Positions 7,868-16,900 of a stretch of DNA of 17,617 bases are shown one piece after another. The translations under genes and the position numbers were made by a program. The DNA comes from CADEEN01 sp031389585. Lineage in GTDB: Bacteria > Pseudomonadota > Gammaproteobacteria > Burkholderiales > Burkholderiaceae_C. Position 1 is the stretch's first letter, and each line of letters starts with the position of its first letter. The notes under the pieces are model-generated. The model did no database searches, was not told where the DNA came from, and saw only the letters and a program-made list of their open reading frames with translations. The stretch lies in contig JANMSS010000354.1 of NCBI GenBank assembly GCA_031389585.1, positions 1 through 17,617 of the forward strand, written 5' to 3'.

Positions 7868-8551
7868 ACGGTCTTCCGCGGTGCAGCCATCACCGCCGCT
7901 GACCTGACTCAGCCCCAGCGTGTGCAACCGGTCGCGCGCCAGGCCCGGCAAGTCGGCCAACCAGCGCATTGAACCGTCTGCCCGCGGTCGGGGCACGAAG
8001 TGCCGCGCGCCGGCGAAGGCCTCGACCACGTCGGCGCCGACCTCGAACTGGCGCGGACCGATGCAAGGCCCGAGCCAGGCCTGCACCTCATGCGGCGCAC
8101 AGGACGCGGCATCGCACAGCGCCGCGACGGTCGCTTCGAGCACGCCGCCGGCCAAGCCACGCCACCCGGCATGGGCGGCACCGACACCCCGCCCTGCCGG
8201 GGCCGCGAACAGCACCGGCAAGCAGTCGGCGACCAGCACAGTGCAGGCGATGCCGGGCTCGGTGGTGATGGCGGCATCGGCCGCCTCGTCCAGCGTGCGG
8301 CCCGCGTCAGCGGCCCGCAGGCGGACCACATTGGCGCCGTGGACCTGGCGCAGGTACACCGTGGGCACGCCGATCGCGGCCCCGAATCGACGCCGGTTCT
8401 CGGCCACTGCGGCAGCAACGTCGCCGACGGCCACGCCCAGGTTCAAGGACTGCCATCGGGTTTCGCTGACGCCGCCGGCGCGCGTGCTCATCAGCGCGCC
8501 CACGCGGTGCCCTGCGGGCCAATCGGGAATCAGCGCGCCGTCAAGCCGCAT
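7796..8551 (-). CDS. pgeF: PgeF/YfiH-family purine nucleoside phosphorylase (polyphenol oxidase / laccase-domain protein)
   Basis: A cytoplasmic protein of the YfiH (DUF152) family. Members were first called laccases, later shown to have zinc-dependent purine nucleoside phosphorylase/adenosine deaminase activity, and linked to peptidoglycan editing in E. coli. The metal ligands and motifs are visible: RQVHGANVV (H71), ADCLPVLF (C110) and AAHAGWRGL (H127), then GPCIGPRQFEVG and the C-terminal RFFSFRRDG. The ATG at 8551 is chosen over the ATG at 8587 because it has a GGAG 10 nt upstream (8562-8565), which the longer form lacks, and because the first 12 residues of the longer form are Arg/Ser filler. 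This gives 251 aa. The start overlaps the end of maiA by 11 bp, so the two are probably cotranscribed and coupled. Confidence 0.9.
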   Translation of the reverse strand: MRLDGALIPDWPAGHRVGALMSTRAGGVSETRWQSLNLGVAVGDVAAAVAENRRRFGAAIGVPTVYLRQVHGANVVRLRAADAGRTLDEAADAAITTEPGIACTVLVADCLPVLFAAPAGRGVGAAHAGWRGLAGGVLEATVAALCDAASCAPHEVQAWLGPCIGPRQFEVGADVVEAFAGARHFVPRPRADGSMRWLADLPGLARDRLHTLGLSQVSGGDGCTAEDRSRFFSFRRDGVTGRMAVAVWLRG

Positions 8552-9176
8552 CCGGGCATTTCTCCGGCCGCGTCTGCTCGAAGGCATCGAGCTGCATGCA
8601 GGCGTCGAACACCCGCATCACCTGCGGCACATGGTCGAGCCGGCAATCGAAGCGGCGGGCATTGAAGATCTGCGGCACCAGCGTGATGTCGGCCAGTGTG
8701 GGCGCATCGCCATGGCAGAAACGGCCCGTGCGCGCATCCGGCAATTGCCGCTCGACGGTCTCCAGCCCGGTCTCGACCCAGTGCCGGTACCAGCGGTTCT
8801 TGTCGTCTTCGCTCAGCTTGAGGTCGTGCACCAGGTAGCGCAGCACCCGCAGGTTGTTCAGCGGGTGGATTTCGCAGGCGATGTCGTAGGCCAGTGCGCG
8901 CACGCGCGCGCGACCGCGCGCATCGGCGGGCAACAGCGGCGGCGTGGGGTGGGTTTCATCGAGGTACTCGATGATCGCCAAGGACTGCGTCAGCACCGTG
9001 TCGCCGTCCTTGAGGAGCGGCACCAGGCGCGACGCCGCGACCGCCGCGTACGACTCGTTGAACTGCTCGTTTCGTGCCAGGTGCACCGACTTGTAGTCAT
9101 AGTCCAGGCCCTTCAGCGCCAGCGCAATGCGCACCCGGTACGAAGCCGAGGACCGGAAGTAGTTGTAGAGCTCCAT
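8541..9176 (-). CDS. maiA: Maleylacetoacetate isomerase (zeta-class glutathione S-transferase)
   Basis: A 211-aa glutathione transferase. The N-terminal SSASYRVRIALALKG carries the zeta-class active-site Ser motif. SRLVPLLKDGDTVLTQSLAIIEYLDE contains the cis-Pro and the glutathione-binding QS pair, and a helical C-terminal domain follows with APTLADITLVPQIFNARRF. The family isomerises maleylacetoacetate (or maleylpyruvate) to the fumaryl form in tyrosine or aromatic degradation, using glutathione. No other gene of those pathways is in the window, so the physiological substrate is assigned from family only. AAGGAG precedes the ATG by 10 nt. It is the first gene of a maiA-pgeF pair and is divergent from the Nudix gene. 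Confidence 0.88.
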   Translation of the reverse strand: MELYNYFRSSASYRVRIALALKGLDYDYKSVHLARNEQFNESYAAVAASRLVPLLKDGDTVLTQSLAIIEYLDETHPTPPLLPADARGRARVRALAYDIACEIHPLNNLRVLRYLVHDLKLSEDDKNRWYRHWVETGLETVERQLPDARTGRFCHGDAPTLADITLVPQIFNARRFDCRLDHVPQVMRVFDACMQLDAFEQTRPEKCPDAA

Positions 9177-9205
9177 GGCCAGCGATCTCCTTTAGCAAAC
9201 GACGA

Positions 9206-9248
9206 CCGTCGCCAATCCCGGGCCGTTCACATTGGTCAACGGCGACGG
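9206..9248. promoter_or_regulatory. Inverted repeat in the maiA/Nudix divergent spacer
   Basis: CCGTCGCC at 9206-9213 and GGCGACGG at 9241-9248 are perfect 8-bp inverted copies separated by 27 bp, inside the 122-bp divergent spacer. This could be an operator or a weak cruciform, but chance is plausible in GC-rich DNA. Confidence 0.25.
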
Positions 9249-9298
9249 CAATCTTCACCGCGCCGCTGCCGATGATGCCACCGCTAAACTGCGGCACC

Positions 9299-9850
9299 AT
9301 GCTGCTGACCGAGCGCGCCAAGATCAAGCATTGCCGCGCCTGCGGCACGGCCGTGGCCTACCGCGTGCCGGTCGACGACAACCGCGAGCGCGCGGTCTGC
9401 CCAGCCTGCGCCACGGTGCACTACGAGAACCCGCTCAACGTCGTCGGCACCGTGCCGGTGTGGGGCGACCAGGTGCTGCTCTGTCAGCGCGCGATCGAGC
9501 CTCGCCATGGCTTCTGGACATTGCCGGCAGGCTTTCTCGAACTTGGCGAAACGACCGCGCAGGGAGCGCTGCGCGAGACCGACGAGGAGGCCGGCGCCCA
9601 GATCGAGCTCGGCGCGCTGTTCACGGTGCTCAACGTCGCGCGGGTCGGCCAAGTGCATCTGTTTTACCTGGCCACCATGATCTCGCCCGCTTTGGCCCCG
9701 GGCAGTGAATCGTTGCAGGCGCGCCTGTTTCGTGAGGACGAGGTGCCCTGGGACGAGATCGCTTTTCGCACCGTGCGTGAAACCTTGCGCTTTTTCTTCG
9801 ACGACAGACGGTGTGGACAGTTCGGCCTGCACTGCGCCGATATAGGCTGA
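9299..9850 (+). CDS. Nudix hydrolase with N-terminal zinc ribbon
   Basis: A 183-aa protein in two parts. The zinc ribbon has HCRACGTAV and VCPACATVHY, i.e. two CxxC pairs at about residues 12-15 and 33-36. The Nudix domain has the complete box GX5EX7REX2EEXG (GFLELGETTAQGALRE followed by TDEEAG). The arrangement resembles NADH/ADP-ribose pyrophosphatases of the NudC-like group, so it probably cleaves a nucleoside diphosphate linked to another moiety; the substrate is unknown. The frame is open well upstream, but ATG 9299 puts the zinc ribbon near the N-terminus, as in homologues. ATG codons at 9269 and 9272 are alternatives, and none has a strong ribosome site. Its stop is 12 bp before the exporter gene, so the two may be cotranscribed. 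Confidence 0.88.
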   Translation: MLLTERAKIKHCRACGTAVAYRVPVDDNRERAVCPACATVHYENPLNVVGTVPVWGDQVLLCQRAIEPRHGFWTLPAGFLELGETTAQGALRETDEEAGAQIELGALFTVLNVARVGQVHLFYLATMISPALAPGSESLQARLFREDEVPWDEIAFRTVRETLRFFFDDRRCGQFGLHCADIG

Positions 9851-9862
9851 CGGTCTACCGCC

Positions 9863-12037
9863 ATGTCCGAAGCCCCCACGCACCCGGTTACGCGACTGCG
9901 CGAAGACCTGATCCAGCCCGATCCGCTGCTCGACTGCCTGGTCGAAGTCTGCCGGCTGAATGGCCAGGGCGCCTCGCGTGCATCACTTGCTGCCGGCCTG
10001 CCGCTGGTGCAGGGCCGCCTCAATCTCGAACTTGCCGAGCGCGCCGCGGCGCGGTTGGGCATGGCGACACGCCTGCAGCGCCTGGCGCTCGACAAGATCG
10101 ACGCCGCGACCCTGCCCGCGATTCTGGTGCTGGCCGACAACAAGGCCTGTGTGTTGCTCGGCCAGGATGCGCAAGGCCAGGCCCAAGTGCTGCTGCCCGA
10201 GACCGGCCAGGGTGTCGTGACCCTGACGCAAGCCGAACTGGCCACTCGCTATGCCGGCGTGACGCTGTTCGTGCGCCCGCAATTTCGCTTCGACAGCCGC
10301 ACGCCGGCCGCGCGCGCCACTCGCCGCGGCCACTGGTTCTGGAGCGCCATCGGCGCGCAACGCTTCGTCTACCGTGACGTGCTCGCGGCGGCCGCGCTGG
10401 TCAACGTTTTCGCGCTGGCGTTCCCGATCTTTGCAATGAACGTCTACGACCGCGTGGTGCCCAACCAGGCCATCGAGACGCTGTGGGCGCTGGCGATCGG
10501 GATCGTGCTGGTGCTCTGCGCCGACCTGTGGCTGCGCACGCTGCGCAGCCGCTTCGTCGATGAGGCCAGCGCGCGCATCGATGTCGCGCTGTCGGCCACC
10601 CTGCTCGAGCGCGTGCTGGGCATGAAGCTCTCGCACCGGCCCGAATCGGTCGGTGCCTTCGCCAGCCAGTTGCGCGGCTTCGAGCAGGTGCGCGATTTCA
10701 TCGCCTCGGGCACCGTCACGGCGTTGATCGACCTGCCGTTCACGCTGCTGTTCATCGGCGTGATGACCTGGCTCTCGCCCTGGCTGGCGTTGCCGGTGGT
10801 GCTGGTGTTCGGCCTCATCGTCGTCATCGGCTGGGTACTGCAGCACCGGCTGCACCAGTTGTCCGAAACCACGTGGCAGGCGTCGGCGCAACGCAACGCC
10901 ACGCTGATCGAAAGCCTGACCGGCCTGGAAACGATCAAGACCCAGGGCGCCGAGGGCACGATCCAGGCCCGCTGGGAGCGCAACAACCTTTTCCTTGCGC
11001 GCATGAACGTGCGCATGCGTGCGCTGTCATCGAGTGCGATGTACGGCACCGCCTGGTTCACCCAAGGCGTCAGCGTGGCGGTGATCGTGATCGGCGTTTA
11101 CCTGATCAACGAACGCCAATTGACGATGGGCGCGTTGATTGCGGCGAGCATGCTCGCCGGCCGCGCGCTGGCCCCGGCCGGCCAGGTGGTCGGCCTGCTG
11201 ATGCAGTACCAGGGTGCCCGCACCGCGCTCGAGTCGCTCGACAACCTGATGACCAAGCCGATCGAGCGCCCGAGCGTGGTCGACGGTGCAGCACCCTTCA
11301 TCCAGCGCCGCGACCTGAAGGGCGAGATCGAGCTGCGCAATGTGCACTTCGCCTACCCGAACCGCGACGACGCGGCGCTGGACGGCGTCAGCTTTCGCAT
11401 TGCGCCGGGTGAGCGCGTGGCCTTGATCGGCCGCGTCGGCTCGGGCAAATCGACGATCCAGCGCCTGGTCATGGGGCTGTATGAACCGAGCCAGGGCGAG
11501 GTGCTGCTCGACGGTGTCGATGTGCGCCAACTCGACCCGGCCGATGTGCGCCGCAACATCGGCTATGTGTCGCAGGACGTGCTGCTTTTCCACGGCTCGC
11601 TGCGCGACAACATTGCCTTCGGACTGCCCCACGCCGACGACGCCGCGATCGTTGCCGCGGCCGAAGTCGCCGGCCTGCAGGAATTCGTCAGCCGCCATCC
11701 GCGCGGTTTCGACATGGCCGTCGGCGAGCGCGGTGAGTCGCTTTCGGGCGGCCAGCGCCAGGCGGTCGGCATCGCGCGCGCCGTGCTGCACAACGCGCCG
11801 ATGCTGTTGCTCGATGAACCGAGCAGCGCGATGGACTTCTCCACTGAGGCCCATGTCACGCAGCGGCTGTCGGTCTTTGCGCAAGGCAAGACCGTGCTGC
11901 TGGTCACGCACCGCACCTCGCTGCTGAGCCTGGTCGACCGCGCGATCGTGGTCGACAACGGGCGCATCGTCGCCGATGGCCCGCGCGAACGCATCATGCA
12001 GGCGCTACAGAGCGGCCGCATCTCAAAGGCGGCCTGA
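9863..12037 (+). CDS. lapB: Type I secretion ABC exporter, LapB family, with degenerate C39-like domain
   Basis: Inner-membrane permease/ATPase (724 aa) that powers one-step export of large adhesins from cytoplasm to surface. Residues about 15-150 form the C39-like domain. The catalytic DCG cysteine motif of bacteriocin-type peptidases is absent (DPLLDCLVEVCRLNG here), so it should bind substrate without cutting it. Residues about 165-450 hold the transmembrane domain, starting VYRDVLAAAALVNVF and keeping the conserved NVYDRVVPN. The ATPase has Walker A GRVGSGKST (523-531, K529), signature LSGGQRQ (from 627), Walker B LLLDEPSSAMD (D651, E652) and switch H683 in VTHRTS. The gene is 12 bp after the Nudix gene and one base before the adaptor gene. 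The LapB assignment is by family resemblance and by the adjacent LapA-like adhesin; the symbol is used in that sense. Confidence 0.92.
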   Translation: MSEAPTHPVTRLREDLIQPDPLLDCLVEVCRLNGQGASRASLAAGLPLVQGRLNLELAERAAARLGMATRLQRLALDKIDAATLPAILVLADNKACVLLGQDAQGQAQVLLPETGQGVVTLTQAELATRYAGVTLFVRPQFRFDSRTPAARATRRGHWFWSAIGAQRFVYRDVLAAAALVNVFALAFPIFAMNVYDRVVPNQAIETLWALAIGIVLVLCADLWLRTLRSRFVDEASARIDVALSATLLERVLGMKLSHRPESVGAFASQLRGFEQVRDFIASGTVTALIDLPFTLLFIGVMTWLSPWLALPVVLVFGLIVVIGWVLQHRLHQLSETTWQASAQRNATLIESLTGLETIKTQGAEGTIQARWERNNLFLARMNVRMRALSSSAMYGTAWFTQGVSVAVIVIGVYLINERQLTMGALIAASMLAGRALAPAGQVVGLLMQYQGARTALESLDNLMTKPIERPSVVDGAAPFIQRRDLKGEIELRNVHFAYPNRDDAALDGVSFRIAPGERVALIGRVGSGKSTIQRLVMGLYEPSQGEVLLDGVDVRQLDPADVRRNIGYVSQDVLLFHGSLRDNIAFGLPHADDAAIVAAAEVAGLQEFVSRHPRGFDMAVGERGESLSGGQRQAVGIARAVLHNAPMLLLDEPSSAMDFSTEAHVTQRLSVFAQGKTVLLVTHRTSLLSLVDRAIVVDNGRIVADGPRERIMQALQSGRISKAA

Positions 12038-12038
12038 G

Positions 12039-13457
12039 ATGGCGCTGCGCTTGCTCGGCCGGGCACTGCACGCAAGTTTGGAACTTGTGCGCCGTGCGTT
12101 GGAGCCCTTGACGCGCCACTGGCTTGGCGGTCCGCTCGACGATGTGCAAGCCGCCGCAGCCGGCCTGGCGCCCTTCGAGCGTGAAGCCGACGCTTTGATC
12201 TCGCGCCAGCGAACCCACCGCGCCCAGACAGTCGTGCGTGCGTCAGTGCTGGCGCTGGTGGCGTTGATCGTGTGGGCGGCGCTGGCCCAGGTCGATGAAG
12301 TCACACGCGGTGATGCGCGCGTGATCTCATCGCGGCAGCTGCAGATCGTGCAATCGCTGGATGGTGGCGTGGTCGTCGAGATCCTGGTCAAGGAGGGCGA
12401 GGTGGTCGAGGCCGGCCAACTCTTGCTGCGCGTCGATGAGACCCGCGCCACTTCCGGGTTGCGCGAGAGCGAGGTGCAGGGCGTGGCGCTGCGCGCGCGC
12501 ACGGCCCGCTTGCGTGCGTTGGCAACCGACAGCCCTTTCGAGCCACCGGCCGCAAGCAACGACCAGGAGAAGCGCACCATCGAAGGCGAGCGCCAGCTCT
12601 ACGAGTTGCGCTTGGCGGAGCTGTCGGCCCAGCTCGCGATTAACCGCCAGCAACTGGCGCAGCGCCAGCAGGAGCTTGTCGAGATGCAAGCGCGCCGCGC
12701 CTCGGCCCAGCGCAGCCTCGAATTGACGCAGCAGGAACTGACACAGACGCGGCCGCTGCTGGCCACCGGCGCGGTGTCGCAGGTCGACATCCTGCGCCTC
12801 GAGCGCGACGTGACCAAGCACCGCGGCGACGCCGAGCAGGCCAAGGCGCAAATCGCACGCGTTGAGGCCGCCATTGGCGAATCGCAGCGCAAGGCGCAGG
12901 AGACCGAGCTGAGCTTTCGCAGCGAGGCACGGCGTGACCTGGCCGAGGCGATGGGCAAGCTGAATGCGTTGAACGAAGGCGCCGTGGGACTGGCCGACCG
13001 CGTGTCCAAGGCGCAGGTGAAGAGCCCCGTGCGCGGCCGCGTGCAGCGCCTGCTGGCCAACACCGTGGGCGGTGTGGTTCAACCCGGCAAGGACATCGTC
13101 GAGATCGTGCCGCTTGACGACACGCTGGTGCTCGAAGCGCGCGTGGCACCCAAAGACATCGCCTTCATCCGACCCGGCCAGGCGGCGACGGTCAAATTCA
13201 CGGCCTACGACTTTTCGATTTACGGCGGCCTTGATGCGACGGTTGAAAACATCAGCCCCGACACCGTCGTCGACGAACGCGGCAACGCGTTCTACCTGGT
13301 GCGCGTGCGCACCCGGTTGGCCGGCTTCAACGACAAGCTGCCGATCATCCCGGGCATGACCGCCGAAGTCGATGTGCTCACCGGCAAGAAGTCGGTGCTC
13401 TCGTACCTGCTCAAGCCGGTGCTGAAGGTGCAGGCCTACGCATTGCGCGAGCGTTGA
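12039..13457 (+). CDS. lapC: Type I secretion membrane fusion (adaptor) protein, LapC/HlyD family
   Basis: Periplasmic adaptor (472 aa) linking the ABC exporter to an outer-membrane TolC-like pore. Visible parts are: a cytoplasmic N-terminal segment of about 65 residues; one transmembrane helix at about 67-86 (VRASVLALVALIVWAALA); a lipoyl-like half-motif at 101-133 (VVVEILVKEGEVVEAGQLLL); a long Gln/Glu/Arg-rich coiled coil at about 140-335; the second lipoyl half near 336-365 (VKSPVRGRVQRLLANTVGGV); and a beta-barrel domain with the family-typical DFSIYGG and IIPGMTAEVDVLTG near the end. The ATG at 12039 is one base after the exporter stop, so the genes are translationally linked. No TolC/LapE-type pore gene is in the window. 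LapC is assigned by family and context. Confidence 0.92.
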   Translation: MALRLLGRALHASLELVRRALEPLTRHWLGGPLDDVQAAAAGLAPFEREADALISRQRTHRAQTVVRASVLALVALIVWAALAQVDEVTRGDARVISSRQLQIVQSLDGGVVVEILVKEGEVVEAGQLLLRVDETRATSGLRESEVQGVALRARTARLRALATDSPFEPPAASNDQEKRTIEGERQLYELRLAELSAQLAINRQQLAQRQQELVEMQARRASAQRSLELTQQELTQTRPLLATGAVSQVDILRLERDVTKHRGDAEQAKAQIARVEAAIGESQRKAQETELSFRSEARRDLAEAMGKLNALNEGAVGLADRVSKAQVKSPVRGRVQRLLANTVGGVVQPGKDIVEIVPLDDTLVLEARVAPKDIAFIRPGQAATVKFTAYDFSIYGGLDATVENISPDTVVDERGNAFYLVRVRTRLAGFNDKLPIIPGMTAEVDVLTGKKSVLSYLLKPVLKVQAYALRER

Positions 13458-13477
13458 GCCGCGCAAGCCGGCCTCAA

Positions 13478-13498
13478 GTCGGCTGCACTGCGGCCGAC
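13478..13498 (+). terminator. Hairpin after the adaptor gene
   Basis: GTCGGCTGC (13478-13486), loop ACT, GCGGCCGAC (13490-13498) forms a 9-bp stem with one T-G wobble, starting 20 bp after the lapC stop. No T-tract follows, so it may attenuate rather than fully terminate between the secretion genes and the adhesin. Confidence 0.4.
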
Positions 13499-13567
13499 AA
13501 CTCGAGTGGCGCGACTGCGTCTGCAGCGCCAAGACGGCACCGTCGGTGTGACAAATCGTTGCATTTA

Positions 13568-13581
13568 GTGATTCTGATCAC
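13568..13581. promoter_or_regulatory. CRP/FNR-type palindrome upstream of the adhesin
   Basis: GTGATTCTGATCAC is a perfect GTGAT-N4-ATCAC dyad, 98 bp before the adhesin ATG. It matches the GTGA-N6-TCAC core of CRP-family sites and is one base per half away from the FNR pattern TTGAT-N4-ATCAA. It lies in the only sizeable non-coding gap upstream of the gene, where a promoter is expected, although I see no strong -35/-10 pair. Confidence 0.45.
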
Positions 13582-13679
13582 GGCTGAGGTGCGCGCTGTG
13601 CAGCGGCACGGCCTGTGTCGCCCTTATCCTGCCAGAGCATCCTGCCCGGGCAAGCCATTTCCCCTGAGAGAACAGACCC

Positions 13680-13979
13680 ATGTCGACCCATCCCATCGCG
13701 CCCCGCGGCATCGTTGTCAGCATCTGGGGCAAGGCCTATGTCCGCGGTGCGAACGGCCAATGGCGCCTGCTCAAGCTCGGCGAGGTGCTGCGGCCCCTGG
13801 AGCCCCTGCGGACCGAACAGGACTCGATCGTGATGATGATCGACCCGGCCGGACAGGTGCGCCAGCTCGCCGCGTCGCAGACCACCGAAGCGGACCGCGT
13901 GATTGCGGCGCTGGAGAGCGCCGACCCGCTGGCCGCGCCTGCGGCCGGTCTGGCCGGCGGCGACAGTGGTGGTTTGCAG
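13680..13979 (+). other. Retention module and LapG-type cleavage site of the adhesin
   Basis: Residues 1-100 of the adhesin. The compact beta-type segment IVVSIWGKAYVRGANGQW...GEVLRP...SIVMMIDPAGQV has the pattern of LapA retention modules, which plug the outer-membrane pore. It is followed by LAAPAAGLAGGDSGG. PAAG (87-90, bases 13938-13949) fits the (T/P/A)AAG motif cut between the two alanines by LapG periplasmic proteases when c-di-GMP falls. Cleavage is inferred, and no LapG gene is visible. Confidence 0.7.
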
Positions 13980-16900
13980 CCGGGCTTGCGCGTCGAACGC
14001 GTTGTCGAAGACGTCACCGCCTCGCCGCAGTCTGCGAGCTTGGCGGCCGCGCCGCCCAGCGTGGGTCGCATCACCCAGAGCAATGCGCCCGAACTCAGCG
14101 TAGCCGCCCCCGTCACCGCCTCGTCTTCGACGGTCGCGGCCGTTGAAGAAGGCGGCGCCATCGCACTGGGTCTGACTGCGCCGGGCGGCAGCGGTTCGTT
14201 GCAGGTGGTGGTCACGCAGGTACCGGGCGTCGGCCAGATCGTCACCGCGGCGGGAGCCGTCCTCACTGTGGGCAGCCTGCTCGCACCGACCGATCTGGCC
14301 GGTCTGCGCTACGTGCCGCCGGCCGACTATGACGGCCTGACCCCGATCGCGCCGTTCGCCTACAGCGTCAGCAGTGGCACCTCCTCGGCCACCGGCAGCA
14401 CGCAGATCAGCCTCACCGCAGTCAATGACGCGCCGATCGCTGTGGCCGACAGCGTCAGCACGGTGGGCACCGCACCGGCCACGCACGCGGTCGTGGGCAA
14501 CGACACCGATGTCGACGGCGGCCCGCTGGTCGTCAGCGGCGCCAGCGTCGCACCCGCGCTCGGCACGGTGGTCGTCAATGCCGACGGCACCCTGACCTTC
14601 ACCGCGGCGCCGGGCGTCAGTGGCACCGTGGTCGTCAGCTACACCGTGAGCGATGGCCGCGGCGGCAGCGCCAGTGCGATCTTGACCGTCAACGTGGCCC
14701 TCGTGCCCAGCGTCACCGTGGATGCGCCGGCACTCAGCAACGACAGCACGCCGCGGATCACCGGTACCAGCAACCTGCCGCCCGGCTCGACCGTCACGCT
14801 CAGCGCCACGGATGCCAACGGCGCACTGCAGACCTTCACCGCCATCGTGCAACCCGACGGCAGCTACGGCGCCGACGTGCCCGCCGCGCTCGCCGACGGC
14901 CCCTACAGCGTGCTCGCCAGCGTCAGCGCGCCGGCTGGCAGCGCCACCGCCAACGATGGCGGCAGCATCGACACCCGAGCCCCGACGTTGACAGTGGAGG
15001 GCCCGGCGCAGACGAACGACAGCACGCCGACGATCACCGGCACGACCGACCTGCCCGCCGGCGCCACCGTTGCGCTGACCGTGACCGGCGCCAACGGCGC
15101 GGTCCAGACCTTTAGCACCACCGTGCAAGCCGGCGGGACCTACCGCGCCGATGTCCCCGCCGTGCTGGCACAGGGCAGCTACAGCGTCGTGGCCTCGGCC
15201 GTCGATGCCGCCGGCAACGCCGCCAGCGCCAGCGACGGCGGCGCCATCGACAGCGTTGCGCCGACCTTGACCGTTGATGCACCAGCCCTTGGCAACGACA
15301 GCACACCGACGATCGCCGGCACGACCGATTTGCCGCCAGGCTCGATCGTCACCTTGACGGTCACGGACGCGCTCGGCGCGGTGCAATCGTTCACGACCGC
15401 CGTGCAAGTCGGCGGCACCTACCGCGTTGACGTCCCCGCCGCCCTGGCAGAAGGCAGCTATTCGGTGGTGGCCGCCGCGAGCGACGCCGCCGGCAACGCC
15501 GCGAGCGCCAACGACAGCGGCGCCATCGACATCACTCCGCCCACGGCCAGCCTTGTGCTCGACACCGTCACGGCCGACAACATCGTCAACGCCGGCGAAG
15601 CCACGGGCAGCATCACACTCACCGGCACGGTCGGCGGCGACGTGCAGCCCGGCGACACCGTCACGCTGATCGTCAACGGCACCACCTACACGGCAGCGGT
15701 CCAGCCCGGCAACGGCTTTGCCATCGCGGTCCTGGGCGCCGATCTGCTGGCCGACGCCGACCGCCGCGTCGACGCCTCGGTGGCCACCACCGACGCCGCC
15801 GGCAACACGACCACTGCCACCGCGACGCGCGACTACGCGGTCAATACGGCACCGATCGCGGTGGCCGACACCGTCTCGATCGGCGAAGACAGCGCCGGTG
15901 CAGGCGCCGACGTCACGCCCGGCTCGCCGGGCCAGGACAGCGACGCCGACGGCGACACGCTGACGGTCACCGGCGTGGCCGTCGGTGTGCAGACCTCGAC
16001 CACCGGCTATGTGGGCAGCGCGCTGATCGGCGCCTGGGGCACCCTGACCCTGGCCACCGACGGCAGCTACAACTACGTGCCATTGCCCGTGGCGCAGACG
16101 CTGGCCGCCGGCCAGACCGTAAGCGACGTCTTCAGCTACACCATCGCCGACGGCCGCGGCGGCTTTGCCACCGCCACGCTGACCGTCAGCGTCAACGGCG
16201 CCGAAGACCCAACCGTGATTGCCGGCCCGCTGACGGGCACGGTCCAGGAAGACGTGAGCGCCAGCGCCATCGGCGCGCTGACCGCCACCGACACCGAAAC
16301 CGGCGCGCGCGCCTTTGCCGTGCAAACCAGCACGGCTGGCATTTATGGCCAGTTCTCGATCGACGCCCTGGGCAACTGGCGCTACGCCCTCAGCAACGCC
16401 GCGGCCAACGTGCAGGCATTGGCCGCAGGCCAGAGCGTGACCGAAACCTTTGTCGTCGCCAGCGATGATGGCGCCACCGCCACGGTCACTGTGACGATTC
16501 TCGGCAACAACGATGCGCCGGTCGTGTCGAGCACGGCCATCAGCGCCAGCGAAGAGGGTGCAGCAGTGGCACTCGGCCTCGCCGTGCCGACCGATGTCGA
16601 TACCGGCGCGGTGTTGACGATCACCGTCGCCGGCCTGCCCACCATCGGCCAGGTGCAGCTCGCCGACGGCACGCCGGTGGTCAGCGGCGCCACATTGAGC
16701 GCGGCGCAACTGGCCGGCCTGCGCTACCTGCCGCCAGCCGACTATGACGGCGTCTCGCCGGTCGGCAGTTTTGCCTACAGCGTCAGCGATGGCCTGGTCA
16801 GCGCAGCGGGCGCGACCAGCATCGCCTTGTCGGCTGTGAACGATGCGCCGGTGGCGCTCGACGACGGCTCGGCCCTGACGCCGCTGCTGACGGTCGTCGA

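Noticed and set aside
9863..10310. Active C39 peptidase (bacteriocin-type maturation) in the exporter
   Set aside because: The catalytic DCG cysteine motif is missing. The domain matches the degenerate C39-like type found in adhesin and RTX exporters.
14244..14255. TAAG at adhesin residues 189-192 as the LapG cleavage site
   Set aside because: It lies inside a cadherin-like repeat rather than in the linker after the retention module. The equivalent position in the second copy of this domain is not conserved. PAAG at 87-90 is better placed.
13578..16709. A 1043-codon open frame on the minus strand across the adhesin gene
   Set aside because: Its translation is low-complexity Gly/Ala/Arg/Asp/His-rich sequence with no recognisable domain. 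It is the antisense shadow of GC-rich repeats: the plus-strand frame from 13680 translates cleanly into known adhesin domains through the whole stretch.
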